Source: Sporolactobacillus shoreicorticis
GTDB taxonomy: Bacteria > Bacillota > Bacilli > Bacillales > Sporolactobacillaceae
NCBI RefSeq assembly: GCF_024125445.1
Contig: NZ_JAMXWM010000001.1
Coordinates: forward strand, 273,469 to 337,468
Reading direction: 5' to 3'
Length of the DNA stretch: 64,000 nt
The position numbers and the translations under genes were made by a program. Below, one piece after another: positions 52,838 to 61,071 of the stretch (its first letter is position 1; every line of letters begins with the position of its first letter). The notes under the pieces were generated by a model. The model had not been told where the DNA came from and searched no databases. It worked only from the letters and a program-made list of their open reading frames with translations.

Positions 52838-53371
52838 TTGAACTACTTACCGAACGTTCTTAGCATAAGCCGGATCATTTTTGTGATTCTGCTGCTTTTT
52901 ACATACAAAAACAGCTGGATTTTTGTAGTGCTTTACGCGGCAGCGGGTTTGACCGATCTTCTCGATGGGCCCATTGCACGGAGAACCAACAGTCAAAGCA
53001 GGTTTGGCGCACGGCTGGATTCATTTGCTGATGTCATGATGTATGCCGTTTTATGTATTTTGTTTTTTTATTGGGCAGGAAATATTGTTGTTCCATTTGC
53101 TCTATTAATCATCTTGATTGTCGGTGTAAGGGGGATGAGCCTGCTCATCGCGGCATATAAATACCATACGTTTGTCAGCGTGCATACGTGGGGGAATAAA
53201 CTGGCGGGTCTGCTTATTTTCATCGCTCCGGTCGTTTATGTAGTGTTCAAGAATGCGGGATTTTTATGGCTTACCGGTTTCGTTGCTCTGCTCAGCGCTG
53301 TCGAAGAAATGCTTATTCATTTGAAAAGTAAGTCTGTGAATGAAAATCGGCGCAGCATTTTCTTTGACTAA
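52838..53371 (+). CDS. CDP-alcohol phosphatidyltransferase (PgsA-like)
   Basis: A 177-residue membrane enzyme of phospholipid head-group synthesis. The signature D-x2-D-G-x2-A-R-x8-G-x3-D-x3-D reads DLLDGPIARRTNSQSRFGAR followed by LDSFAD. About five membrane helices. It transfers phosphatidyl from CDP-diacylglycerol to an alcohol such as glycerol 3-phosphate; the exact acceptor cannot be read. TTG 52838 with GGAGG 7 bases upstream. Confidence 0.88.
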   Translation: MNYLPNVLSISRIIFVILLLFTYKNSWIFVVLYAAAGLTDLLDGPIARRTNSQSRFGARLDSFADVMMYAVLCILFFYWAGNIVVPFALLIILIVGVRGMSLLIAAYKYHTFVSVHTWGNKLAGLLIFIAPVVYVVFKNAGFLWLTGFVALLSAVEEMLIHLKSKSVNENRRSIFFD

Positions 53372-53380
53372 TGCGCGCGC

Positions 53381-53403
53381 GCAACATTGACGCGTCAATT
53401 GCG
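53381..53403. promoter_or_regulatory. Palindromic element downstream of the phosphatidyltransferase gene
   Basis: ATTGACGCGTCAAT is a perfect 14-base palindrome (53386-53399), extended by GCA/TGC. No T-run follows, so an operator is as likely as a terminator. Confidence 0.35.
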
Positions 53404-53420
53404 GAAGAATACAATTGATA

Positions 53421-53434
53421 TAAAAACGTTTACA
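53421..53434. promoter_or_regulatory. Cre-like site before a small membrane-protein gene
   Basis: TAAAAACGTTTACA matches 13 of 14 cre consensus positions (A for G at position 2). It overlaps a TATAAA box and lies 17 bases before ATG 53451. Confidence 0.45.
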
Positions 53435-53450
53435 AAAATGAGGTGCAGTA

Positions 53451-53546
53451 ATGGGAATCGCTCTTGGTGTACTGGCATTCTTGTTTTCTACGGTGGCGGC
53501 TGTCTATTGGTACAATGAGGCTGGAGGAAGAGCAAGTAAAAAATAA
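53451..53546 (+). CDS. 31-residue single-helix membrane protein
   Basis: A complete small frame: MGIALGVLAFLFSTVAAVYW is one hydrophobic helix, followed by the basic tail NEAGGRASKK. ATG 53451 has GAGGTG 7 bases upstream, a genuine-looking ribosome site. The positive tail would stay cytosolic. Function unknown; such miniproteins can bind larger membrane complexes. Confidence 0.6.
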   Translation: MGIALGVLAFLFSTVAAVYWYNEAGGRASKK

Positions 53547-53641
53547 TTGATTCCGTATGGGTGCATGATGCCGTGACAATTAGGGATACTAGTGATAATG
53601 AACGCGCACGGCTATAGGTGCGGTTCACTCAATTTACAGAA

Positions 53642-54205
53642 ATGAGTGATGAATCATTGATCAAATCCGTTGTCATTGCCATGTGCCTTTTTTTGTTGCC
53701 TTTTTCCGCGCCTGCTGCCGAGAGCAGGAGCGATGACAGCGCGGCGCCCGGGACTGAGTCGGGGACTTTGTTTATCGGCATGGATGGACAGTTTAAGCGA
53801 TTTCCGGTCCATGTCCATGGGACGCTGACCCCTGAAAAACAAATTCAGGAGATTGCGCGTCTGACCGGATGGAATCTCTCGCTTGCCGAACCTGTATCTG
53901 TCGGCCGATTGGGGATGACGGTTGTTTTCAGCGATCAGGCGTCATTTTTTAAGTGGCCGCTGCATGATCAGAAAGCGGAGTTTGCCGTTCCGGATCTGAA
54001 GGCCTTGACGTACACCATATTAGACAGTGTCCGGCATACCTTGCAGTATAATGATTTTTACCATCCGGAGGAGACGGATATCAGTAAGCTGGACATTTAT
54101 TTTGGCCTTTCCGATGATCGACCGTTCGAAGTGCCGGCGGCCGGTATTAAACTGCCGCTTGATCAGCCATATCCGGGTTCCTCAAAACTGCAGACCACTA
54201 ATTAA
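53642..54205 (+). CDS. Hypothetical secreted protein
   Basis: A 187-residue protein with a signal peptide (LIKSVVIAMCLFLLPFSAPAAES, cleavage near residue 26) and a C-terminal globular part I cannot name (FIGMDGQFKRFPVHVHG, LTYTILDSVRHTLQYNDFY). A distant resemblance to GerMN-type spore-germination domains is possible but weak. The start is uncertain: ATG 53642, TTG 53657 or GTG 53618, none with a good ribosome site. Confidence 0.55.
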   Translation: MSDESLIKSVVIAMCLFLLPFSAPAAESRSDDSAAPGTESGTLFIGMDGQFKRFPVHVHGTLTPEKQIQEIARLTGWNLSLAEPVSVGRLGMTVVFSDQASFFKWPLHDQKAEFAVPDLKALTYTILDSVRHTLQYNDFYHPEETDISKLDIYFGLSDDRPFEVPAAGIKLPLDQPYPGSSKLQTTN

Positions 54206-54240
54206 AAAAAGAGAGCACAAGCGTTGTGCTCCCTTTAACA
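54202..54240. terminator. Bidirectional terminator between convergent genes
   Basis: Stem GAGCACAA (54213-54220) and TTGTGCTC (54224-54231) with loop GCG. On the minus strand it is followed by TCTTTTTTT. Serves the UMF1 gene (minus) and perhaps the secreted protein gene (plus). Confidence 0.8.
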
Positions 54241-54253
54241 TACGACAGAAAAG

Positions 54254-55801
54254 TTAGCCCTCTTCGATCTCTACAGCTTGCCGCGTACGCATATGAAACC
54301 TGCTCAATGTCAATGAGACAAAGCCGATAGTAAAAATAAGCAGCAGGCTGAGGATACCAAAGGATGATCTTCCGGTAAGAGCGGCGCTGAATGCGTAGAG
54401 AGCCGGGCCGATCACGGCGGCGAATTTACCGAAAATGTCATAAAAGCCGAAGAACTCGTTGGAACGCTCCGCCGGAACCAGCTTGGCGAAAAAAGATCGG
54501 CTGAGTGCTTGAATTCCACCTTGACTGGTACTCACAAGCACCGCAACGACCCAGAACAGCAAGGTGGAGAAATGAAGCGCGTTAGTATAGTCACTTGATC
54601 GATTCGTATCGGATAAAAAGGAATCAACATCTGTCATCATTTTCTGAAGCTCCGCCTTTTCCGTGCTGTTCATCGTTTTCGAGAGTTCGTCCATTTGCTC
54701 GTTAAATGCTGATGCGCGGTCGGAATTTGCCAGAATGGATCGACCATCTTTTTTCACGGCATTTACTGTCTGCTGATCAAGCTGCGCGTCCGATTGATTG
54801 ACAACTTTAATGAAATCGCTTTCGTAGGCCTTTTGATGAGGTTCTAAAGAAAAACCAAGATAAAAGCCGAGCAGACAGATCAGCATGTAGATCAGCACGC
54901 CTCCTTGCAGCATACGGTGCGTGCCGAAATGCTCGGAAAGCCGCCCGAACAGAATGGAAAACGGAACAGCGAGAATCTGTGTCAGAAGCAATGCCAAAAT
55001 CATCAGACTGCTGCTTAGGCCCAGTGTGCTGCCGTATGAAGTAGACATCGAGATTACGGTGCCAACGCCGTCAATATAGAAAAAGTAAGCAATCATAAAA
55101 AATAACAGCTTTCGATTATGAAAAATGGCGAGAATAGTCCCTTTAATATTTGTAAACACGTTTCTGAACAGCTTCGATTTCGGCAAGTCAATATAGTGCG
55201 TTTGATGGACATGACGCAGGATCGGTAAACTGAAAACGAGCCACCAGAATACGGTGAGCAAAACAGATAGTTTGACAGCCAGTGTTCCATCCACACCAAA
55301 GGAGCTGCCGAACAGAACCAGTGCAATTGAAATCAGGAAGGGAATCGTGCTGCCTCCCAGATACCCCATGGCATAACCATAGGCAGACACCTTGTTCATT
55401 CGTTCCCGAGTGGTTACATCGGTCAGAAAGCTGTCATAAAAAAGTGAAGTGCCTTCAAAACCGATGAACGAAAAGCTGTAGCCGATCAGCATAAGCATCG
55501 GTTGATCAGTGAAGGCCATGAATGCTGTAAAAAATGCGCCAAAGAGAAGCGCGCACGTAAACAGCTTCTTTTTCATTCCTTTAAAATCGCCCAGTGCACC
55601 AAGAAATGGAGCGCTTAATGCAATAAGCAGCGATGACGCCGATGTCGCGTAGCCCCACCAGACATCGCCGGCAATGCCGTTCGATTTAGCAACGGAAGCG
55701 AAGTAAATCGGAAAGACGGCAGACATAATGATTGTCGCATATACCGAATTAGCCCAGTCATACATAATCCAGCTTTTTTCTGTTTTAGTGAATTTCGCCA
55801 T
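54254..55801 (-). CDS. MFS transporter, UMF1/Atg22-like family
   Basis: A 515-residue, roughly 12-helix transporter starting MAKFTKTEKSWIMYDWANS, the UMF1 signature. The central cytoplasmic or external loop between helices 7 and 8 carries a roughly 90-residue hydrophilic insert (LEPHQKAYESDF to DTNRSSDYT) rich in Asp, Ser and Gln, unusual for an MFS. I use the ATG at 55801 with GGGGAGCG upstream; the longest frame adds 30 residues that overlap the phosphatase gene. Co-transcribed with that gene. Substrate unknown. Confidence 0.87.
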   Translation of the reverse strand: MAKFTKTEKSWIMYDWANSVYATIIMSAVFPIYFASVAKSNGIAGDVWWGYATSASSLLIALSAPFLGALGDFKGMKKKLFTCALLFGAFFTAFMAFTDQPMLMLIGYSFSFIGFEGTSLFYDSFLTDVTTRERMNKVSAYGYAMGYLGGSTIPFLISIALVLFGSSFGVDGTLAVKLSVLLTVFWWLVFSLPILRHVHQTHYIDLPKSKLFRNVFTNIKGTILAIFHNRKLLFFMIAYFFYIDGVGTVISMSTSYGSTLGLSSSLMILALLLTQILAVPFSILFGRLSEHFGTHRMLQGGVLIYMLICLLGFYLGFSLEPHQKAYESDFIKVVNQSDAQLDQQTVNAVKKDGRSILANSDRASAFNEQMDELSKTMNSTEKAELQKMMTDVDSFLSDTNRSSDYTNALHFSTLLFWVVAVLVSTSQGGIQALSRSFFAKLVPAERSNEFFGFYDIFGKFAAVIGPALYAFSAALTGRSSFGILSLLLIFTIGFVSLTLSRFHMRTRQAVEIEEG

Positions 55802-57011
55802 GATGATCGCTCCCCGACAATCTGTTTTTTCCATCCATTGACCATAGCGGTATCCCAAGTAAATCAGCTGCCAGTGGACAGATGTCGACAATACATCCGC
55901 CTTCAGTCACTTCATTTTTGCCGATGCCCGGCCCGGCCGCTAGATAAAAAGGCTGATAGTCATCATGGGCCAAACTGTAGCCGTGCGACCCTTTTACCGG
56001 TTCACCGAAGCTGTATCCATCAGCGGCTTCAATACCGCAGAGAAATTCCTGATTCAGGCCGCTGACATTCATTTCTTCATCGGACAGTTTTCGTTTTACT
56101 GAAGGGAGCGACAGGTAATCGGAAAAATGCTGAAGTACCGCTTCTTTTGCTGATGCATTTAAGATCTTTAGAAACGATGTACCTCCGCCGTTGTGGAAGA
56201 AGGCATCGTAATGCTCACTGCCATCCTTCGCCCTGCAAATCAGTCCGTCTGCTCTGAGCCAGTCATTGGGATCAATCGAGGTATGGACGTTAAGACATCC
56301 GTGATCACTGAATACGAGAATGGCTGTGTTTTCTTCACCCCATGCCTGAAATGCGGCATCCGTTAATCGACCAAGACGCGCGTCCAGACGAATGAGTGCG
56401 TCAGACGCTTCTTGACTGTCCGGTCCGAATCGATGCTTATGATCGTCCGCATCAAGAAGATGAAGGAGCAGGAGATCCGGCTTTTTCTGGCTCAAGGCAT
56501 CAAGAGCGATGTGTGTGGTAAAGTCGTCCAGATAAGGTTCGGCGATTTTCTTCAAGTAGTTTCTATTTCGCCATAGTGAGGAGAGAATGAACCATGAACT
56601 TCCACCTTTCAGAATGGCAGCGGCACGTTTAAGAATCCCCATTTTTCCAGGCACTTCGGGAAAATTCCATTTTATTTTTGCTCCACAAGTCACCGGATAG
56701 AAGATCGAACAGACATCCATTCCGATCTCGGCCGCTTGATCATACAGCTTAGGGGCTTTCACTGAATGGGCGTCTCGACGCCAATTGGGCGCAGAATTGC
56801 CTGGCTGGCTCATCGTATTTTCAATCAAGCCATGTCTGTCAGGATGGACTCCGGTGATAATGGAACTATGGCAAGGGTATGTATTCGAGATGAAGACAGA
56901 TTGCACATTTCGAACGAGTGTGCCATGAGATGCGAGTCGCGAAAAATTGGGCAACTTCTTGAGTGTATTAATATCAGTTGTGCTCACGGCATCGAGTGAG
57001 ACCATGAGCAA
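55785..57011 (-). CDS. Alkaline-phosphatase-superfamily phosphodiesterase (NPP/AP-type)
   Basis: A 408-residue metallo-hydrolase of the alkaline phosphatase superfamily: MVSLDAV (metal Asp), nucleophile Thr in SNTYPCHSSIITGVHPDRHG, HLLDADDHKHRFG (Asp/His), VFSDHGC (Asp-His) and KGSHGYSLAHDD (His). It resembles nucleotide pyrophosphatase/phosphodiesterases. No signal peptide in the called frame. The start is unclear: TTG 57011 lacks a ribosome site. A GGGAGGGG lies farther upstream, directly before an in-frame ATT (about 57035), which would give MTTNHATHLLMVSLD. The stop overlaps the UMF1 start by 17 bases. Confidence 0.82.
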   Translation of the reverse strand: MLMVSLDAVSTTDINTLKKLPNFSRLASHGTLVRNVQSVFISNTYPCHSSIITGVHPDRHGLIENTMSQPGNSAPNWRRDAHSVKAPKLYDQAAEIGMDVCSIFYPVTCGAKIKWNFPEVPGKMGILKRAAAILKGGSSWFILSSLWRNRNYLKKIAEPYLDDFTTHIALDALSQKKPDLLLLHLLDADDHKHRFGPDSQEASDALIRLDARLGRLTDAAFQAWGEENTAILVFSDHGCLNVHTSIDPNDWLRADGLICRAKDGSEHYDAFFHNGGGTSFLKILNASAKEAVLQHFSDYLSLPSVKRKLSDEEMNVSGLNQEFLCGIEAADGYSFGEPVKGSHGYSLAHDDYQPFYLAAGPGIGKNEVTEGGCIVDICPLAADLLGIPLWSMDGKNRLSGSDHHGEIH

Positions 57012-57186
57012 GTGTGTGGCATGGTTCGTTGTAATCCCCTCCCGAAAATCGCAGCATAAACTCGTTAACTGAAAATAGGGTTTGCTTCAACTGTATCAGT
57101 AGCGTTTGAAGTCAGCAGCAGAGTTTATGTAAAATATAAGTAAAAATAAGTGATACTAAATGATCGCAGTTAGAGAAGGTGAGAAA

Positions 57187-57741
57187 ATGATCTATATCGT
57201 ATTGTTGCGCGGCATTAATGTCGGTGGGAAAAATAGAATCAAAATGGCTGAATTGAGAAAGGCGCTCGAAACTGCCGAATTTAAAAATGTTCGCACATAT
57301 ATTCAGAGCGGCAACATATTGCTCGAGTCGAACGCGACTGAGCATGAACTCAAAAGACAGATTGAGCGCATCATTGATGAACAGTTCCATCTGACTATTC
57401 ATGCTATTGTCCGCAACAAAAATGAATTGGAAACGATTATTCAGAACTGCCCGTTTGGTGAAGAAGAAATTGCTCACGCGAAGGAAAGCGCAGTAGGCGA
57501 GTGTCTCTATGTGACCTTGCTCAATGCTGTTCCTGATCCGGAAAAGGTGCGGCTTTTTACAGAGACTGATTTCGGAGCGGATCGTTATCAAATTTTCGAT
57601 CGAAATGTCTATCTTCTCTTCTCGCGTAGCATCCGCAATTCGAAGCTGGCATTGCGCGTTGAGAAATTAAGCCCCTATTGCACAACGCGAAATTGGAAAA
57701 CAATTGACAAACTCTCTGTGCTCTTAAACCAACCCAAGTGA
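57187..57741 (+). CDS. DUF1697 family protein
   Basis: A 184-residue protein matching DUF1697: YIVLLRGINVGGKNRIKMAEL, TYIQSGNILLES, and the C-terminal YCTTRNWKTIDKL. Widely distributed and of unknown function. ATG 57187 has AGAAGGTGAG upstream. No obvious partner. Confidence 0.88.
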   Translation: MIYIVLLRGINVGGKNRIKMAELRKALETAEFKNVRTYIQSGNILLESNATEHELKRQIERIIDEQFHLTIHAIVRNKNELETIIQNCPFGEEEIAHAKESAVGECLYVTLLNAVPDPEKVRLFTETDFGADRYQIFDRNVYLLFSRSIRNSKLALRVEKLSPYCTTRNWKTIDKLSVLLNQPK

Positions 57742-57790
57742 TTATAATAGAATTGGTAACAAAAAATGAATAATCGGAGGGATTCATTCA

Positions 57791-57970
57791 ATGGAAAGCT
57801 ACGATGCCGTACTCGCCTTTTTTGAAAAAGCTGATGCACCTGCAAATGCGGGAAAAGTCGCCGAATCGACCGGATTAGATAAGAAAGAAGTCAATAAAGT
57901 CATGACGAAACTTAAAAAAGAAGAAAAAATCGTCTCGCCAAAGCGCTGCTATTGGGAGATTAAGAAATAA
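57791..57970 (+). CDS. Small winged-helix-like protein
   Basis: A 59-residue protein: YDAVLAFFEKADAPANAGKVAE, STGLDKKEVNKVMTKLKKEEKI and a C-terminal PKRCYWEIKK. The helix-turn-helix plus wing-like pattern is that of small Firmicute MarR/GntR-type mini regulators. ATG 57791 has GGAGGG 9 bases upstream. A strong terminator follows. DNA binding is inferred. Confidence 0.75.
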   Translation: MESYDAVLAFFEKADAPANAGKVAESTGLDKKEVNKVMTKLKKEEKIVSPKRCYWEIKK

Positions 57971-57998
57971 GTCTTCAAAAAAAACAAAATCAGTTCAG

Positions 57999-58036
57999 CC
58001 GGAGTAAGTGGTTCGCCATTTGCTCCGGTTTTTTTA
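57999..58036 (+). terminator. Strong terminator after the small winged-helix gene
   Basis: Stem CCGGAG with CTCCGG plus an inner GG/CC helix, followed by TTTTTTT. It lies about 30 bases past the stop. Confidence 0.85.
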
Positions 58037-58382
58037 CACAAATAAGAAAATCTAAAGATTTAGAGGAATTTAGTGCAGTGTTCCGGCAAATAAAGGAGCT
58101 TCGACGAACAGCACTCATGTCCTATGAGCAACATCGAAGCCCCTCCATCCTGAAAGTGCGTCCTGCGGTCCGCCGAACACTAGGCCGTTCGTGACGGTGA
58201 CTTCATCTGCGCCAACGGCTTGAGAAAATCAAGTTAAAATACATAAATAGTCTTCCATTATTCCATACAATTCCAAGTCTATGTGCTGTTTTTTCAGTTT
58301 TGATCCTGAACTATTTTATATCACTGTGTGGCTCTGATAAATGATATTTTTGTAATAGTAAAGAAGGAAGAGGTGTTGGTCC
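58037..58382. other. Intergenic region upstream of the PTS regulator
   Basis: About 345 bases. Contains repeat copy 2 (58095-58145). A somewhat G+C-rich part follows (58146-58220) with no gene or RNA I can recognise, and then AT-rich sequence next to 58383 that probably holds the promoter. Confidence 0.35.
58095..58145. repeat. Dispersed hairpin repeat, copy 2
   Basis: Arms GCTTCGA (58098-58104) and TCGAAGC (58134-58140), with an inner CTCAT/ATGAG stem (58113-58127) and outer GGAG/CTCC flanks. Similar in sequence and spacing to copy 1 at 6152-6198 (shared parts include GCTTCGAC, then AACrGC, CCTATGA and AACrTCGAAG). Confidence 0.65.
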
Positions 58383-60365
58383 ATGGATCTAAATATGAGA
58401 CAAATACAATTATTGAAGATGCTGATTAGCGACAATGAATTTCACACCATCCAATATTATGGACAGAAAGTTCATGTATCCGAACGCACCGTTCATTCCG
58501 ATCTGCAACAAATTGATGCTGCCTTGAAGGATCAATACACGATTGATTTGACTAAAAAAAGGGGCACAGGAGTTCGTCTTGCGGCGAGTCAGGAAGAAAA
58601 GCTTCGTATTTTAAATGCCGTTTCTCTATCCCATATCTTCGATGAAGGCTCGATTATTGAACGGCGTGAATCCATTATAAAAATTTTGCTCAAAAATGAA
58701 AGCGCAACCAATTTTAGGGCGCTAGCAAATCTTTTTTTTGTGAGTGTAAGCTCGATTACAATGGACATGAAAGAAATTGAAAATTGGTTGAAGTCTTTTG
58801 ATGTGCTTCTTGTAAAAAATAAACACGGTACATCAATTACCGGAACGGAAACAGATGTCAGAAAAGCAATGATTGCATTGCTTCAACAAAGAATCGAGCG
58901 ATTAACCGGATCAGCCGGAATTCACGATATTAATGATCAGACCAACAGAGAAAAAGTACAGGAAACACTATCCTTTTTAATATCCGCTGATAATATTCAC
59001 AGGGCAAAAGATTTAATTCTGTTTTTAGAATTACAATTAAACTGTAAATTTAATGAATTTTACTATGTCAATATGCTGATTAGTTCAGCAGTAATTCTGC
59101 AGAGATTAGCAGAAGGGAAGCTGTGCAACAGATGTTTTGAGGAGAAAAAGGGGATGCGGAATCTCCATGTTTTAAAAACATATATTGCCGCTAAAGAAGC
59201 ATTGGAGAAATTCAGTAGATTAAAAGTTAGTGAAGAAGACGTACAATTCCTTAATCAATATATAATGGGTACTGGAATTGACGAACAGATAGGTACAGGT
59301 AATACGAAAAAATACAACTCTGATATAAAAAGACTCGCGCGTAAAATTTGTCATTCAGCCGGAGAAGCACTGCAGATTGATTTTTCTAATGACTCAATTC
59401 TGTATCAAGGGCTGCTTGTTCATTTAGAACCAATGGTACATCGTTTAAAAAACGTTATTGTTATAAAAAATCCTCTGCTTGATCAAATAAAAAAGCAATA
59501 TTCTGCTTTGTTTGGGTTGGCTTGCCTCTTGGGATCTTTAATAGAAAATGAAACACACTTGAAAATTAATGAAAATGAGATTGGGTTTATTATGGTTCAT
59601 TTTCAAGCCGCTATTGAAAGAAATAAATCATTAACTAAAGTAATCGTTGTCTGCCCCGGAGGTATCGGAACATCGGAATTAGTCGCTAACAAAATAAAGA
59701 GGATTTTGCCAAACATTAAAATTGTTGGTGTGTTCTCTATTGGAACACTTAGTGCTGTCGATCTGGATACCGTTGATTTTATTGTTTCAACTGTACCGCT
59801 TACCAAAGTGAAAAAAAAGGTGATCATTGTTTCTCCGATGGTGGATCTTATGGATGCTAAAGCAATTAACAGTTATTATTTAGAAAATATCTATAAGAAA
59901 CATAGCGAGCTGTCTCGATTTAAGAATCTTCTTTCAGTAATACATGAAGATACTGTTTTTATCCATAAGGATATAAAAGATAAGCTTAAAATGATTCACT
60001 ATATATCTGAACAATTGGTTCAAAGAGGTTATGTAACAAGCGAGTTCCAGCATTCAATAGAAGAACGTGAAAAGATTGCATCAACTGATCTGGGAAATGG
60101 TGTAGCAATTCCTCATGGGCATGGGAGCGATGTCAATCAATCAACAATTGCTGTTGCAACGGTTCGTCATCCAATTACTTGGGGGAAAAACAAGGTTAAA
60201 CTGATTTTTTTTATTGCCATATGTGACGATTCAAAACATGAAATAAGAGGCATAATGAGCGATTTATACAGTTTATTTGAGTCAGAAGCACTGATTAAGA
60301 AATTGTCCGATTCGAAAACGGTTTCTCAATTGATTCAACTTTTATCGCAACCTCAGGATAAGTAA
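58383..60365 (+). CDS. PRD-containing PTS transcriptional activator (BglG/MtlR family)
   Basis: A 660-residue regulator: N-terminal HTH (about 1-65) and a second Mga-like HTH (about 95-150), two PTS-regulation domains (about 190-400), then a GatB-like EIIB with Cys424 in VVCPGGIGTSE. It ends in an EIIA domain with His578 in IPHGHG. Phosphorylation of PRD, Cys and His by the PTS would set activity in response to carbon source. ATG 58383 with GGAAGAGG. It lies directly ahead of a PTS operon on the same strand and is its likely activator. Confidence 0.9.
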   Translation: MDLNMRQIQLLKMLISDNEFHTIQYYGQKVHVSERTVHSDLQQIDAALKDQYTIDLTKKRGTGVRLAASQEEKLRILNAVSLSHIFDEGSIIERRESIIKILLKNESATNFRALANLFFVSVSSITMDMKEIENWLKSFDVLLVKNKHGTSITGTETDVRKAMIALLQQRIERLTGSAGIHDINDQTNREKVQETLSFLISADNIHRAKDLILFLELQLNCKFNEFYYVNMLISSAVILQRLAEGKLCNRCFEEKKGMRNLHVLKTYIAAKEALEKFSRLKVSEEDVQFLNQYIMGTGIDEQIGTGNTKKYNSDIKRLARKICHSAGEALQIDFSNDSILYQGLLVHLEPMVHRLKNVIVIKNPLLDQIKKQYSALFGLACLLGSLIENETHLKINENEIGFIMVHFQAAIERNKSLTKVIVVCPGGIGTSELVANKIKRILPNIKIVGVFSIGTLSAVDLDTVDFIVSTVPLTKVKKKVIIVSPMVDLMDAKAINSYYLENIYKKHSELSRFKNLLSVIHEDTVFIHKDIKDKLKMIHYISEQLVQRGYVTSEFQHSIEEREKIASTDLGNGVAIPHGHGSDVNQSTIAVATVRHPITWGKNKVKLIFFIAICDDSKHEIRGIMSDLYSLFESEALIKKLSDSKTVSQLIQLLSQPQDK

Positions 60366-60429
60366 CTGTTTCAGGTTGTTCTGTTTTTGCAGTTGAGTTA
60401 ATGAAGAAGCCTGTTATTTACGCACAAAA

Positions 60430-60443
60430 TGGCAGCGTTTACA
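60430..60443. promoter_or_regulatory. Weak cre-like site upstream of the PTS genes
   Basis: TGGCAGCGTTTACA has two mismatches to the cre consensus. It lies 148 bases before the EIIA start. Confidence 0.3.
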
Positions 60444-60479
60444 ATTAAGGCGTGGTGAAGATAAACAGAATCATCACAT

Positions 60480-60540
60480 GAGAACAAGTACAAAAAACTC
60501 CGGAGTGTTTTTCACGTGTGCGTTCTCAACTGTTTTTTTC
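60480..60540 (+). terminator. Long hairpin followed by T-run between regulator and PTS genes
   Basis: Inverted repeat with outer GAGAAC/GTTCTC (60480-60485, 60522-60527) and inner AAAAACTCCGGAGT-type stem, then AACTGTTTTTTT. It is either the terminator of the regulator gene or an antitermination/attenuation leader before the PTS genes. Confidence 0.6.
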
Positions 60541-60590
60541 GAAACTTTGCAAATCCATATTCTAATTAATTAACGAAGGAGGGTGATGGA

Positions 60591-61049
60591 TTGCTGATAA
60601 ACAAAGACTTAATAATTACTGATGCTGAAGGATCTAATGAACTGGATGTGATTACCCTACTTGCTCAGCGTGCCAAGAGTCTCGGTTATATAAGTGAGGT
60701 TGGCCAATATGTGGAGGCGGTACAGAAACGTGAAAAAGAATTTTCTACTGCTTTTGGCTATGGAGTAGCAATTCCCCATGGGGAAACAGATGCGGTCAAG
60801 TCATCATTCTTAGCCTTTTGCAGACCCGCTCATGATGTACCTTGGGGAGAAAATAAAACTGCTGTTAATCTAGTGTTTATGATTGGTGTACCGAAATCGC
60901 AAAAATCAACCCTTCATTTAAAAATACTCGCCAACTTAAGCAGAAAACTATTAGATGACACATTTAGACATGCAATTGCTCTTTGCCCAACCTCAAATGA
61001 GATCTTTAAGATGCTTGCTGAACTAGAAAGGGAAATAACAATCTCTTAA
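60591..61049 (+). CDS. PTS EIIA component, fructose/mannitol type
   Basis: A 152-residue EIIA (type 2): active His63 in VAIPHGETD, the N-terminal KDLIITDAEGSNELDVI and the helix FSTAFGYG before it. It passes phosphate from HPr to EIIB. TTG 60591 after GGAGGGTGATGGA. First gene of the operon EIIA-EIIC-EIIB-gatZ-like-transaldolase. Confidence 0.93.
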   Translation: MLINKDLIITDAEGSNELDVITLLAQRAKSLGYISEVGQYVEAVQKREKEFSTAFGYGVAIPHGETDAVKSSFLAFCRPAHDVPWGENKTAVNLVFMIGVPKSQKSTLHLKILANLSRKLLDDTFRHAIALCPTSNEIFKMLAELEREITIS

Positions 61050-61071
61050 TTAAAGAATCGAGGGGAAAACA

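Noticed and set aside
58146..58260. Structured RNA or tRNA-like gene in the G+C-richer intergenic patch
   Set aside because: No cloverleaf, no conserved arm sequences and no promoter-terminator pair around it.
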